Origin: an uncultured Cellvibrio sp.
GTDB taxonomy: Bacteria > Pseudomonadota > Gammaproteobacteria > Pseudomonadales > Cellvibrionaceae
Assembly: GCA_946886255.1 (NCBI GenBank)
Contig: CAMPIG010000083.1
Location: 1-13,290 of the forward strand
Length of the DNA stretch: 13,290 nucleotides
Direction: 5' to 3'
The notes under the pieces were generated by a model. The model ran no database searches, was not told the DNA's origin, and saw only the letters and a list, made by a program, of their open reading frames with translations. A program made the translations under genes and the position numbers. Shown one piece after another: positions 1 through 7,303 of the stretch (position 1 is the first letter of the stretch; every line of letters starts with the position of its first letter).

Positions 1-752
1 TTGGGCACCACCACGAAGTCTTTAACCGGCCAGCGACTGATGGCCAGTTCCAGGGATTCGATGGAGATGCCGGTGAGCGGGTGGGTGGGGAGCTCCAGCG
101 CTTCAAGGCCGAGGGATTCCAGTACTTGTAATAGTCCGTAAAACGCTGGCGACTCGATAGCCACCACATCGCCGGGTTTGGTTACCGCGCGCAGGGCGAT
201 GCTCAGTGCCTCTTGTCCACCGTTGGTGATCACCAGGTTGTCCGGGTTGACCGCGCAGCCAGCTTCCGCCATCCGCCGAGCCAGTTGCCTACGCAATTCC
301 AGTGAACCGGGGGAGAATTCGTAGTTGGCGGAACGCACCCGGTGCTGGCGGGCGGAGCGGATCAGCGCTTGCTCGATAGCGCGAGTCGGCAGGAACTCCG
401 GCGCCGGGACCGCCGCGCCGAGTTGCACCACGGACGGGTTGTTGGCGGCCTTGATCAACTGCAACACCATATCCTGGCCGGTCACGGGCGCCGGCCGGGG
501 TGTGTCCATCACCAACCGGGGCTGGGGGATGCGACAGGTCACCTGCGCCCGCACATAAAAGCCGGAGCGCTGGCGACTTTCCAGCACCCCCTGATCTTCC
601 AGCAGTCGGTAAGCGGAGATAACGGTGGCGATACTCAGGTTACGCTGCCGGCTCAATTGGCGCACGCCGGGCAAGCGGTCACCGGGCTGAAAGCTGCCTT
701 GCTGAATCGAGGTGCGCAAGTCCTCGGCCAATTGTTGATACAGAGTTTCCAT
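1..752 (-). CDS. MocR-type GntR-family transcriptional regulator with aminotransferase-like domain (partial, C-terminus outside window)
   Basis: The minus strand is open from an ATG at 752-750 to the window edge, giving the first 250 residues. Residues 1-68 form a GntR-type winged helix: PGDRLPGVRQLSR (23-35), then NLSIATVISAYRLLEDQGVLE (38-58, recognition helix region) and the wing SGFYV (63-67). After a linker, a fold-type I aminotransferase domain begins around residue 100, with YEFSPGSLELRRQLA, ITNGGQEAL and ESPAFYG in the usual order. The PLP-binding lysine would lie beyond the window. MocR proteins usually run about 450-500 residues, so roughly half is missing. They are PLP-sensing regulators that commonly control a divergent neighbour, here the PhzF-family gene. 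No other start codon occurs before the in-frame stop upstream, so the start is fairly safe although no strong ribosome binding site is visible. The effector and target are unknown. Confidence 0.9.
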   Translation of the reverse strand, partial: METLYQQLAEDLRTSIQQGSFQPGDRLPGVRQLSRQRNLSIATVISAYRLLEDQGVLESRQRSGFYVRAQVTCRIPQPRLVMDTPRPAPVTGQDMVLQLIKAANNPSVVQLGAAVPAPEFLPTRAIEQALIRSARQHRVRSANYEFSPGSLELRRQLARRMAEAGCAVNPDNLVITNGGQEALSIALRAVTKPGDVVAIESPAFYGLLQVLESLGLEALELPTHPLTGISIESLELAISRWPVKDFVVVP

Positions 753-789
753 GAAGGGGATTCTGCCGATAACGCTTGTGTTAGTGATA

Positions 790-876
790 GGTACAGATGC
801 TGATCGTTATAACCGGCACAGAACAGAGGATAGCCCATCTGTACCGTATCAATTTCATTTTTTCTGCAACTGTATC
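790..876. promoter_or_regulatory. Candidate operator: inverted and direct repeats between divergent regulator and PhzF-family genes
   Basis: The 173-bp divergent gap holds a perfect 10-bp inverted repeat: GGTACAGATG at 790-799 and CATCTGTACC at 836-845, with centres about 46 bp apart. A related CTGTATC follows at 870-876, in direct orientation to CTGTACC (839-845) and 31 bp away, close to three helical turns. Spaced repeated half-sites are typical of dimeric MocR/GntR regulators, so autoregulation plus control of the PhzF-family gene is a reasonable inference. I cannot place the -35 and -10 boxes with confidence. Confidence 0.5.
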
Positions 877-925
877 TATTGCTCGCTGATATCTAGAGTG
901 GTGTTTTTGCTTGAGAGATCTTGCC

Positions 926-1729
926 ATGAACCAGCCTTTATACATTGTCGACGCCTTTGCCTCCGGCCCATTTACCGGCAACCCGGCGGCGGTGTGTCTC
1001 CTGCAACAGGAAAAGCCCGCTGAATGGATGCAGCAAGTGGCGGCGGAGATGAATCTGTCCGAAACCGCCTTTGTATTTCGCTTTACACATTTGGGGCGGC
1101 AGGGTTGGGTGCTGCGCTGGTTTACCCCCACCACGGAGGTGAATCTTTGTGGTCACGCGACCCTGGCGGCTGCTCATGTCCTCTGGCATAGCGCCCATGA
1201 AGAGGAAGACTTTATCGAGTTTCACACCCGCAGCGGTCTGTTGAGTGCCAGTCGGCAAACAGAAGGCATCACCCTAAATTTTCCGGCAGATCCGCCTGCA
1301 GCAATGGCGAGTATGCCGCCCGCATTGGTAGAGGCGCTCGGTGTACAGCCGCTCTGGCTGGGGCAGGGACGAGAGGATTGGCTGGTAGTCGTAGAGTCAG
1401 CGGAGCAGGTACGTCGCTTGCAGCCAGATACTCGCCGGATTGCTGAACTACCCGCGCGCGGCCTGGTCGTGACGGCTCCCGGCGACGAGCCCGGCATTGA
1501 TATGGTATCGCGCTTTTTCGCCCCTCGCGTTGGCATCAACGAAGACCCGGTTACCGGCTCGGCGCATTGTCTGCTGGCCGTTTATTGGGGACAACGTCTG
1601 GGCAAAACGCGCTTGCGCGCCGTGCAAGCGTCGACCCGCACCGGTTTGCTGAACCTCGCTTTACTGGGCGACCGCGTGCATCTTTCAGGGCAGGCGCACA
1701 TCACACTCACGGGAGAATTCCATGGCTGA
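926..1729 (+). CDS. PhzF-family isomerase-like protein
   Basis: The product is a 267-residue protein of the PhzF/YddE family, whose members have two diaminopimelate-epimerase-like halves and include the phenazine isomerase PhzF. Signature segments are all present: VDAFASGPFTGNPAAVCLL (8-26), NLSETAF (43-49) with the glutamate at 46 that matches the catalytic acid of PhzF, LCGHATLA (74-81), and GINEDPVTGSAHC (203-215). Length is normal for the family. An in-frame TTG lies at 911, but the ATG at 926 starts the protein exactly where the family begins (MNQPLYIVDAF) and has a GAGAGA purine run a few bases upstream. It is divergent from a MocR regulator, an arrangement that suggests coregulation. 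No phenazine genes are nearby, so the physiological substrate is unknown and a phenazine role should not be assumed. Confidence 0.92.
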   Translation: MNQPLYIVDAFASGPFTGNPAAVCLLQQEKPAEWMQQVAAEMNLSETAFVFRFTHLGRQGWVLRWFTPTTEVNLCGHATLAAAHVLWHSAHEEEDFIEFHTRSGLLSASRQTEGITLNFPADPPAAMASMPPALVEALGVQPLWLGQGREDWLVVVESAEQVRRLQPDTRRIAELPARGLVVTAPGDEPGIDMVSRFFAPRVGINEDPVTGSAHCLLAVYWGQRLGKTRLRAVQASTRTGLLNLALLGDRVHLSGQAHITLTGEFHG

Positions 1730-1749
1730 TACGGCGCACGAGCGCCGTA
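1730..1749 (+). other. Strong stem-loop just after the PhzF-family gene
   Basis: TACGGCGC (1730-1737), loop ACGA, and GCGCCGTA (1742-1749) form a perfect 8-bp GC-rich stem one base after the stop codon. No T-tract follows on either strand, so it is not a classical intrinsic terminator. It could protect the mRNA 3' end. The right arm runs directly into GTAATCCGAC (1747-1756), which matches one end of the palindromic repeat family found nearby, so it may be a diverged unit of that family. Confidence 0.5.
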
Positions 1750-1780
1750 ATCCGACACACACAGCTATCGATTTACGCCT

Positions 1781-1811
1781 GTCGGATTACGCTGGCGCTA
1801 ATCCGACCTAC
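1781..1811 (+). repeat. REP-like palindromic repeat, single unit overlapping the DUF72 gene end
   Basis: GTCGGATTA (1781-1789) pairs perfectly with TAATCCGAC (1799-1807), and the conserved tail CCTAC ends at 1811. This is one unit of a family that recurs at 2843-2967, 10169-10243 and 12704-12845. It lies between convergent genes, but its right third is inside the DUF72 reading frame: the TAG stop is at 1800-1798 and the last codons (RSD) are repeat sequence. Confidence 0.85.
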
Positions 1812-2817
1812 TTGAGTGGATGGCTTTGGTGAGTTCGATGACGGACAGTGGTGCGGAGCCTTCGGCTTTATTACTGAGGGTGACATAGACATTCTGACCG
1901 GCGTTGGCGGTGCCGGTAATAACGCGGGCCAAGGCCTCCCGCGTTTGCGGATCGGGGTCGATGATCTTGTCGTAAGGAGAATACTGCTGTTGCGCGTCTT
2001 CATAGCCATAAGCGCCGTGCAGCGGGTTGAGATTCCAGCGGCACACCAATGGCCCCGGCCAGAGCGCACGCAGGATGGGTAATTGTTCAGCAATGCGTGG
2101 CATCTTCGCGTGCAGTCCCATGCAGTAGGTTGCGCCGGTATCGCGCAAGGCGTTAACAAATGCTGGCGTCAGCCACTGTGGATCGCGCACTTCTACCGCG
2201 ACTACACCATCAGGTGCGACGGAACGTAAATCGGGAATAGCCTTTAGCAACATGTGCAGGCGATTGATCAACTCCGGCATGCGCGCCAACCCATTGCCGG
2301 GCAGCGGGCTGATCTGAAATACCAACGCGCCCAGCCGGTGGCCTAAACCTTCCAGCGCAGGCTCAACAAATAACTGCACGGCCTGCGTGGCATCCAGGAA
2401 GTGATTGTTGGGTTGCATGCCCCGGCCTGATTCATCGCGTACTAATGCATCCGTCACCAGGCTTGGTGCTTTCACTACAAACCGGAAATCCGGCGGTACT
2501 TGTGAAGCATATTCGGCAAACTGCGCAACGTTTAACGGTCGATAAAATGAGCGGTCGATGCTGACCGTGCGAAACAGCGGGTGCTGTGCGTAAGCGGGCA
2601 GGCCGTGGCGGGACAAGCTTGTTTCAGGATATTCGCCATCCCAAACCAACCCGGCCCAACCGGGATAATTCCAGGAGGACGTGCCCAGTCGCAGGTGTGC
2701 CGGAAGGGTGCTCGCCAGATCAATCAACGCCGGGTCGGGCGTGGCCGGCGCGACGGTTTTACCGGATTTTTTGGTGGGCTTGGGTGTTGGGTCATCGTTG
2801 AATAGGGAATTCTGCAT
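1798..2817 (-). CDS. DUF72 family protein
   Basis: The product is a 339-residue DUF72 protein, a TIM-barrel-like family (YecE in E. coli) of unknown biochemical function. Recognisable segments are LRLGTSSWNYPGWAGLVW near residues 42-59, FRTVSIDRSFYRPL, PDFRFVVKAPSLVTD, LGALVFQISPLPG, VAVEVRDPQWL and a C-terminal NVYVTLSNKAEGSAPLSV. The N-terminal 35 residues are a lysine- and proline-rich extension (PTPKPTKKSGKT) without family similarity that I can see. The start is the ATG at 2817-2815; no good ribosome binding site is visible upstream. The last codons and the TAG stop come from an intergenic palindromic repeat, so the C-terminus has probably been altered by the insertion or spread of that repeat. 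It is convergent with the PhzF-family gene and divergent from purU, with no operon partner. Confidence 0.9.
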   Translation of the reverse strand: MQNSLFNDDPTPKPTKKSGKTVAPATPDPALIDLASTLPAHLRLGTSSWNYPGWAGLVWDGEYPETSLSRHGLPAYAQHPLFRTVSIDRSFYRPLNVAQFAEYASQVPPDFRFVVKAPSLVTDALVRDESGRGMQPNNHFLDATQAVQLFVEPALEGLGHRLGALVFQISPLPGNGLARMPELINRLHMLLKAIPDLRSVAPDGVVAVEVRDPQWLTPAFVNALRDTGATYCMGLHAKMPRIAEQLPILRALWPGPLVCRWNLNPLHGAYGYEDAQQQYSPYDKIIDPDPQTREALARVITGTANAGQNVYVTLSNKAEGSAPLSVIELTKAIHSSRSD

Positions 2818-2842
2818 AACGGGGTTCTATTCGAGTAATGAT

Positions 2843-2967
2843 GTCGGATTACGTGGCTGCGCCGCTAATGCGACCTACAGGGTGTGCGTATTATCGGATT
2901 GCGTGGTTGTACCCGAATACGGGCCAGAGCACATTGTAGGTCGAATTAGCCGAAGGTGTAATCCGAC
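2843..2967. repeat. REP-like repeat cluster (two units plus a degenerate one) upstream of purU
   Basis: A forward unit spans 2843-2878: GTCGGATTACG at its left end, CGACCTAC at its right, and one mismatch (TAATGCGAC). A reverse-oriented unit spans 2936-2967 (GTAGGTCGAATTAGCC to GTAATCCGAC). Between them lies a degenerate copy starting ATCGGATTGCG at 2893, plus a small CCCG-AATA-CGGG hairpin at 2912-2923. The cluster lies in the divergent gap between DUF72 and purU, so it may sit inside a transcribed leader or near promoters, which is less usual for such repeats than a convergent gap. Confidence 0.8.
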
Positions 2968-3098
2968 AAGCTTCCTGAAACGGCCAATCCCTCAAGCCAA
3001 TAAACCACTACTTGAACAGCCGGGGTGCAATCCCGTAGGCTTGGCAGCAATTTTTACTCACCGCATCAGCGGCGACATGATTCAGGGAAACCACCACG
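2968..3098 (+). other. purU upstream region with weak hairpins
   Basis: This stretch precedes purU. It holds two short potential hairpins: CGGG-GTGCAAT-CCCG (3021-3035) and CCGC-ATCA-GCGG (3061-3072). A likely ribosome binding site, AGGGA at 3084-3088, lies about 10 bases before the ATG. I see no match to a known riboswitch and cannot place a promoter with confidence. Confidence 0.35.
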
Positions 3099-3959
3099 AT
3101 GTCCGGCGTTAATGAAATCGTTCTAACCTTCAGCTGTCAGGATTCCAAAGGCATTGTGGCCGCCGTGGCCACACTCTTTGCAACCCTGGGTTTCAACATC
3201 AAAGAATCATCGCAATTCGAGGATGTCGACCGCCGTCGCTTTTTTATGCGCACGGTGTTTGAATGCCCGGCGGGTTACAGCCTGCAACAGATCAGGGCCA
3301 TCTTCCAGCCCTTGGGCGAGCAGTACAAGATGGACTGGAACATCTTCGACAGTTATTGCAAACCACGCGTGCTGATTGCCGTGTCGCAATGGGGCCATTG
3401 CTTGAACAGCCTGCTCAACAGTTGGAAAAGCGGCACACTGCCCATTGATATTGTGGGTGTAGTATCCAACCACACGGTAATGCAAGATCTCACCGAGTGG
3501 TACGAATTACCTTTCCATTATTTACCGGTGACCGCTGACAACAAAGCTGAACAGGAAGCCAAAATCTGGCAACTGATCGAAGAACAAAAAGCCGATTGCC
3601 TGGTCCTTGCGCGCTATATGCAAATTCTCTCTGACGATTTGTGTCGCAAACTCAATGGTCGCGCGATCAATATTCACCACTCATTTTTGCCCGGTTTTAA
3701 GGGTGCAAAACCATACCATCAAGCGTATGAGCGCGGCGTAAAATTGATCGGCGCCACCGCGCATTTTGTGACTGCAGATCTCGACGAGGGCCCGATTATC
3801 GAACAAGCTGTCGAACGTGTTTCGCATATTAATTCGCCGGAAGACATGGCCGAGATCGGCCGCGATATTGAAGCGGTGGTACTCAATCGCGCTTTGCGTT
3901 GGCATGCGGAACACCGGGTGTTATTGAATGGCAATAAAACGGTGGTATTTTCGCGGTAA
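3099..3959 (+). CDS. purU: Formyltetrahydrofolate deformylase
   Basis: This cytosolic enzyme hydrolyses 10-formyltetrahydrofolate to formate and tetrahydrofolate, balancing the one-carbon pool and supplying formate for formate-dependent purine synthesis. The 286-residue length fits the family (about 280). Residues 6-85 form an ACT domain (IVLTFSCQDSKGIVAAVATL, then FFMRTVFE). Residues 89-275 form the formyltransferase fold, with PRVLIAVSQWGHCLNSLL at its start. The catalytic triad shared with glycinamide ribonucleotide formyltransferase is intact: N191 and H193 in INIHHSFLPGFKGAKPY, and D229 in DLDEGPII. In the family the ACT domain mediates control by methionine and glycine; that is family knowledge, not shown here. 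The start is supported by the AGGGA upstream. It is monocistronic and convergent with rnz, 40 bp away, with no clear terminator between them. Confidence 0.97.
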   Translation: MSGVNEIVLTFSCQDSKGIVAAVATLFATLGFNIKESSQFEDVDRRRFFMRTVFECPAGYSLQQIRAIFQPLGEQYKMDWNIFDSYCKPRVLIAVSQWGHCLNSLLNSWKSGTLPIDIVGVVSNHTVMQDLTEWYELPFHYLPVTADNKAEQEAKIWQLIEEQKADCLVLARYMQILSDDLCRKLNGRAINIHHSFLPGFKGAKPYHQAYERGVKLIGATAHFVTADLDEGPIIEQAVERVSHINSPEDMAEIGRDIEAVVLNRALRWHAEHRVLLNGNKTVVFSR

Positions 3960-3999
3960 TTCGTTAGCGCAATTTTTTTCGATTGCAGGAACGTTGAGG

Positions 4000-4965
4000 T
4001 TAATCGCACTTGATGAGCGTGAAATCCTTCCGCAACTCAAACTCTGCAAAATCCTGCGCGAGCTGTAAATTTCCGCGATAAAAGTCTTTCGCTTCCCGCT
4101 CAATCTCATCAATCAACGGCGCACTTTTGTGCGCAAATTGATAACGCGAACTGAAGTGGGTGAGGATCAGGTTGGGTAATCCGACCGACTCCGCAAAACG
4201 TGCAACCTGTTCGGCAGAACTGTGTTGCGGTTCGGGACCGACCTGATCTGAGACGGTTTGCGTGTAAGTGGCTTCGTGGACCAGCAAATGTGTCCCGTTG
4301 CAAACGTCGCGCAGTAGTTCCGGCGTGTCGTTGTCACCGCCGATGATGATCCGGCGCGGTTGGCGTTTTATCGCCACATAGTCAGCGCTGTTTATCCGCC
4401 GACCATCTTCCAACACCACATCCTCACCTTTGTGAATGCGTCCCCACAGCGGGCCCGCTGGTATACCATCGGCATCGAGTTGATCAATCAGCAGGGATTT
4501 TTCCAGGCGCTTTTCGATAATGACATAGGCGAAGCAGGGCACGCGGTGCGAAAGCGCGGCGGTCGTGACCTTGATGGTGTGGTCTTGCCAGAGGAAATCT
4601 GTATCGCCCACATCGACAAATTGCAGCTCGTAAGACAGGCGCGATTGGGTGGTTTCGAGAGCCAGTGTAATAAAGGTTTGCAGTGGGCCAGGGGCGATAA
4701 TAGGGAGCGGCTCCGTGCGCCCTGCCATGGATGCGCTGGCGAGCAAACCCGGTAAACCAAATGTGTGATCACCATGAACGTGGGTAATAAAGATGGCGCC
4801 CAGTTTGGCTAATGAATGGCGCGTGTGTAACAGCTGATGTTGTGTGCCTTCACCACAATCAAACAAGTACCAGGTTTTTGCTTCAGTATGCTCAAGCGCC
4901 AGGCCAGTTACGTTGCGTAGTTTGGTGGGGGTGCCAGCAGAAGTGCCGAGGAACACAAGTTTCAT
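4000..4965 (-). CDS. rnz: Ribonuclease Z (tRNA 3' endonuclease)
   Basis: This metallo-beta-lactamase-fold nuclease removes 3' trailers from tRNA precursors. The 321 residues match the short RNase Z form. The N-terminus MKLVFLGTSAGTPTKLRNVT (1-20) is characteristic. The zinc motif THVHGDH places H62, H64, D66 and H67, preceded by LFDCGEGTQHQLL (34-46). Further family elements are IIGGDNDTPEL (metal-binding aspartate region), LLVHEATYTQ and the final histidine in LILTHFSSRYQ. The start is the ATG at 4965-4963, and the family N-terminus leaves no room for a longer form. It is convergent with purU and divergent from the DUF6164-type gene. In bacteria with CCA-encoded tRNAs this enzyme is often non-essential or acts on mRNA; its actual substrates here cannot be told from sequence. 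Confidence 0.96.
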   Translation of the reverse strand: MKLVFLGTSAGTPTKLRNVTGLALEHTEAKTWYLFDCGEGTQHQLLHTRHSLAKLGAIFITHVHGDHTFGLPGLLASASMAGRTEPLPIIAPGPLQTFITLALETTQSRLSYELQFVDVGDTDFLWQDHTIKVTTAALSHRVPCFAYVIIEKRLEKSLLIDQLDADGIPAGPLWGRIHKGEDVVLEDGRRINSADYVAIKRQPRRIIIGGDNDTPELLRDVCNGTHLLVHEATYTQTVSDQVGPEPQHSSAEQVARFAESVGLPNLILTHFSSRYQFAHKSAPLIDEIEREAKDFYRGNLQLAQDFAEFELRKDFTLIKCD

Positions 4966-5186
4966 GACAGAGTTTCCACAGAATCGTTATCAATCGAGAG
5001 CGAGAGGCGCCAGGTAAATATGTCAGGGATAAAGGCCTAAGGTTCGGCGCATTGTAAAGTAGTTATGGTTATTCGGGGGTATTGTGGTGGGGATCGGTTC
5101 AACTTGCCCGATGGAAGCTGATATGCTTCCCCCTCACAGACCGATGCTGTTTTTACAGGGCGTAGCCCGCCTACAAGATGACACTT
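4966..5186. promoter_or_regulatory. Divergent intergenic region between rnz and the DUF6164-type gene
   Basis: This 221-bp gap should hold promoters in both directions, but I cannot assign boxes safely. It contains a perfect 6-bp stem GGAAGC-TGATAT-GCTTCC at 5113-5130 and a GGGCGTAGCCC hairpin with the tail CGCCTAC (5158-5174). The latter resembles a badly degraded version of the palindromic repeat tail seen elsewhere in the window, but the similarity is too short to call. Confidence 0.35.
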
Positions 5187-5552
5187 ATGGCTCGTTTATT
5201 ATTTAAATTGACCAATGTTCCCGGCGATGAAGCGATGGAAGTACGCCAATTGTTAAACGATAACGACATTCAGTTTTACGAGACGGATGCCGGTCGTTGG
5301 AGAGTAGGGCTGGACGCCATCTGGTTACCAGACGATGAGCAGTACGAGCAAGCGAAAGCCTTGCTGGATGATTACCAACAACAACGAACAAAAAGCCAGC
5401 AAGAGGCATACGCTGAATTGGAAGCCAGCGGCGAAGCACCAACCCTGGCCAAAAAAATCGCAGCGCATCCGCTACGTTTTATGGCCCAGGTGATTGCGAT
5501 TATATTTATATTGGCGATCTCCATTGTGCCGTTCTGGTATGCATTCTCATGA
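5187..5552 (+). CDS. DUF6164-type small membrane-anchored protein
   Basis: The product is a 121-residue protein of unknown function. The N-terminal soluble half (MARLLFKLTNVPGDEAMEVRQLL, then DIQFYETDAGRWRVGLDAIWL) resembles the family annotated as DUF6164. A charged, glutamine-rich helix follows (around 50-85; QAKALLDDYQQQRTKSQQEA). A single hydrophobic segment near the C-terminus (about 99-119; VIAIIFILAISIVPFWYAF) should anchor it in the inner membrane with the bulk in the cytoplasm. An in-frame ATG at 5178 would add three residues. I prefer 5187 because family members begin MARLLF and AAGA lies at a suitable distance upstream. It precedes the MATE exporter gene by 77 bp on the same strand, but cotranscription is not established. 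Confidence 0.8.
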   Translation: MARLLFKLTNVPGDEAMEVRQLLNDNDIQFYETDAGRWRVGLDAIWLPDDEQYEQAKALLDDYQQQRTKSQQEAYAELEASGEAPTLAKKIAAHPLRFMAQVIAIIFILAISIVPFWYAFS

Positions 5553-5629
5553 TCGTCATGTGCTGTTAATTTTCCCCCTGTAATAAACACCGCTTTTTCT
5601 ATCTGCTGTCATCATCAGGAAGTCGACCC

Positions 5630-7063
5630 GTGCAAGAGCCCGATGTATCTATACAAGAAGTACATACGCCAGAAATACCTATGCCCGAATTAAAACCTGC
5701 CGATCTTAAAGCTAATTGGCTGACGCAGGTGCTTGATGAATGGAAAACCCTTGCCATTCTCGGTGGTCCGATTCTCATCGCGCAATTGGCGCAGATGGCC
5801 AACGGTGTTATCGACACGGTGATGGCCGGCCATGCCAGTGCGGAAGATTTGGCGGGCGTGGGTATCGGCACGAGTTTATGGGTGCCAGTGTTGTTATTTT
5901 TTATGGGCGTGTTGAGTGCGTTGCAGCCGATTATCTCCGGTCATCGCGGTGCCGAACAATTGCAGCGCATCATGCCGGTGACCTGGCAAGGTTTATATAT
6001 TGCGGCGGCCTGTGCATTGGTAATGATTTTTTTATTGATCAATGCGCGCCCGGTACTGGATTTATTGCAACTCGATACGCGCACCGCGGCAATTTCGCAG
6101 GGTTATCTCGATGCCTTTTGTTGGGGAGTGCCCGCATTATTGTTATTGACAGCGTTGCGTGGACTCACCGATGGACTCGGGCACACCCGCGTCATCATGG
6201 CGTTCTCACTGGTGAGTACACTGTTTAATTTGCCGCTCAATTATATTTTTATTTACGGCAAGCTTGGTTTGCCGGCGATGGGTGGCGTGGGTTGTGGCTG
6301 GGCGACGGCCATCTCCAATTGGATTGCAGTGTTGGCGTTGCTGGTATATCTCAACCGCAGTAAAACCTACGCGACATTTCACCTGCTGGCAGATCGTGTA
6401 CGACCGGATTGGCAGGAGATAAAACATGTCTTGCGTTTGGGGGTGCCGATTGGTTTTACGATGTTCGTAGAAGTCAGCATGTTTGCCGTCATTGCGCTAT
6501 TCCTCGCCCCTTTGGGGCCGAAGGTGGTGGCGGGGCACCAAATTGTACTTAACGCAATCTCGCTGCTGTTTATGGTGCCTTTGAGCCTGGGCATGGCGCT
6601 TACTTTGCGGATCAGTTTTTTGGTAGGAGCCCAGGCTCAGGCGCGCGCGCAATTATTGGCGCGCAGTGTTTTGATGTTGGGGTTGGGTATTTCGCTGATC
6701 AATGTGCCGGTGTTGTTGTTCGGCCGTGAATTTATTGCCAGTTTATATACCAGTGATCTCGCTGTGCTTGATGTCGCCGTTAGCCTGTTTTTATTTGCGG
6801 CAATTTTTCAAATTGCGGATGTGATTCAAGTCACGATGATTAATACCTTGCGCGGTTATCGCGACACCCGCATTCCCATGTTTATCATGTTGTTGTCATT
6901 CTGGGCAATTTGCCTGCCGCTGGGGTATATCCTTACGTTTACCCATTGGTTGGTTGAACCCATGGGAGCTCCCGGTTTCTGGATCGCATTATGTGTGGGT
7001 TTAACTGTGGCGAGTCTGTTACTGACTTACCGTGTTATTTATTTTCGTCCAGATGCCGCGTGA
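5630..7063 (+). CDS. MATE family cation-coupled efflux protein (NorM-like)
   Basis: The 477-residue protein is an inner-membrane multidrug and toxin extrusion transporter that should use a sodium or proton gradient to expel cationic compounds. After about 38 hydrophilic residues it has hydrophobic segments throughout, consistent with the usual 12 helices. The NorM signature in helix 1, MANGVIDTVMAG (56-67), includes the cation-binding aspartate D62. Helix 2 follows with LWVPVLLFFMGVLSALQPIISGHRG. The second half repeats the fold, starting near LRLGVPIGFTMFVEVSMFAV. The start is a GTG at 5630 with AGGA at 5617-5620, about 9 bases upstream. Internal ATGs at 5681 and beyond would shorten only the hydrophilic tail. 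Substrates cannot be predicted. Its position near the polyamine genes is suggestive but not evidence of polyamine export. Confidence 0.94.
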   Translation: MQEPDVSIQEVHTPEIPMPELKPADLKANWLTQVLDEWKTLAILGGPILIAQLAQMANGVIDTVMAGHASAEDLAGVGIGTSLWVPVLLFFMGVLSALQPIISGHRGAEQLQRIMPVTWQGLYIAAACALVMIFLLINARPVLDLLQLDTRTAAISQGYLDAFCWGVPALLLLTALRGLTDGLGHTRVIMAFSLVSTLFNLPLNYIFIYGKLGLPAMGGVGCGWATAISNWIAVLALLVYLNRSKTYATFHLLADRVRPDWQEIKHVLRLGVPIGFTMFVEVSMFAVIALFLAPLGPKVVAGHQIVLNAISLLFMVPLSLGMALTLRISFLVGAQAQARAQLLARSVLMLGLGISLINVPVLLFGREFIASLYTSDLAVLDVAVSLFLFAAIFQIADVIQVTMINTLRGYRDTRIPMFIMLLSFWAICLPLGYILTFTHWLVEPMGAPGFWIALCVGLTVASLLLTYRVIYFRPDAA

Positions 7064-7303
7064 TATGTTACTGAACACACTGACCCCTTGTTGAAATGCA
7101 CCGACAATCCCTGGCGTTGCGTCCGGTTCTGCAATGCACACGGGTGTGAGTCGACATTTTTTACGCAAGCTTCAATAAAAAATATGTGTCAGGTTTTAAC
7201 TGATTGATTCACGGTTAACTTTTCAGATTGGTGTAAAAACTGCTACTGCTTGAATGGCTGTTGCTTGAAAGGTCCGTGAATACGAGAAGACAGGAGTCGA
7301 CGC
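7064..7303 (+). promoter_or_regulatory. Intergenic region with AT-rich imperfect inverted repeat
   Basis: This 240-bp gap follows the MATE gene. An imperfect AT-rich inverted repeat, GACATTTTTTA (7153-7163) against TAAAAAATATGTGTC (7176-7190), could act as a terminator for the MATE transcript or lie near the promoter of the next gene. The strong AGGAG at 7292-7296 is the ribosome binding site of the following gene. No promoter can be placed confidently. Confidence 0.3.

Noticed and set aside
342..803. 153-residue plus-strand open frame opposite the MocR regulator
   Set aside because: It is the antisense shadow of a clearly conserved regulator; its translation is low-complexity (many His, Gln, Arg) with no recognisable domain.
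911..925. TTG at 911 as the start of the PhzF-family gene
   Set aside because: The family N-terminus begins at the ATG at 926, and the purine-rich ribosome binding site lies between the two.
2968..3098. Riboswitch (glycine, folate or other) upstream of purU
   Set aside because: The hairpins are only 4 bp and I see none of the conserved core sequences of known riboswitch classes.
2681..3112. 143-residue plus-strand open frame across the DUF72 start, the repeat cluster and the purU start
   Set aside because: It overlaps the DUF72 N-terminus antisense and runs through palindromic repeats and the purU ribosome binding site; it has no coding signature.
3957..4000. Bidirectional intrinsic terminator between purU and rnz
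   Set aside because: The only inverted repeat (GCAAT and ATTGC around a T-run) is 5 bp and AT-rich, with the T-run in the loop rather than after the stem.
5158..5174. Further copy of the palindromic repeat upstream of the DUF6164-type gene
   Set aside because: Only a short GGGCGTAGCCC hairpin and a CCTAC tail resemble the family; the GTCGGATTA arm is missing.
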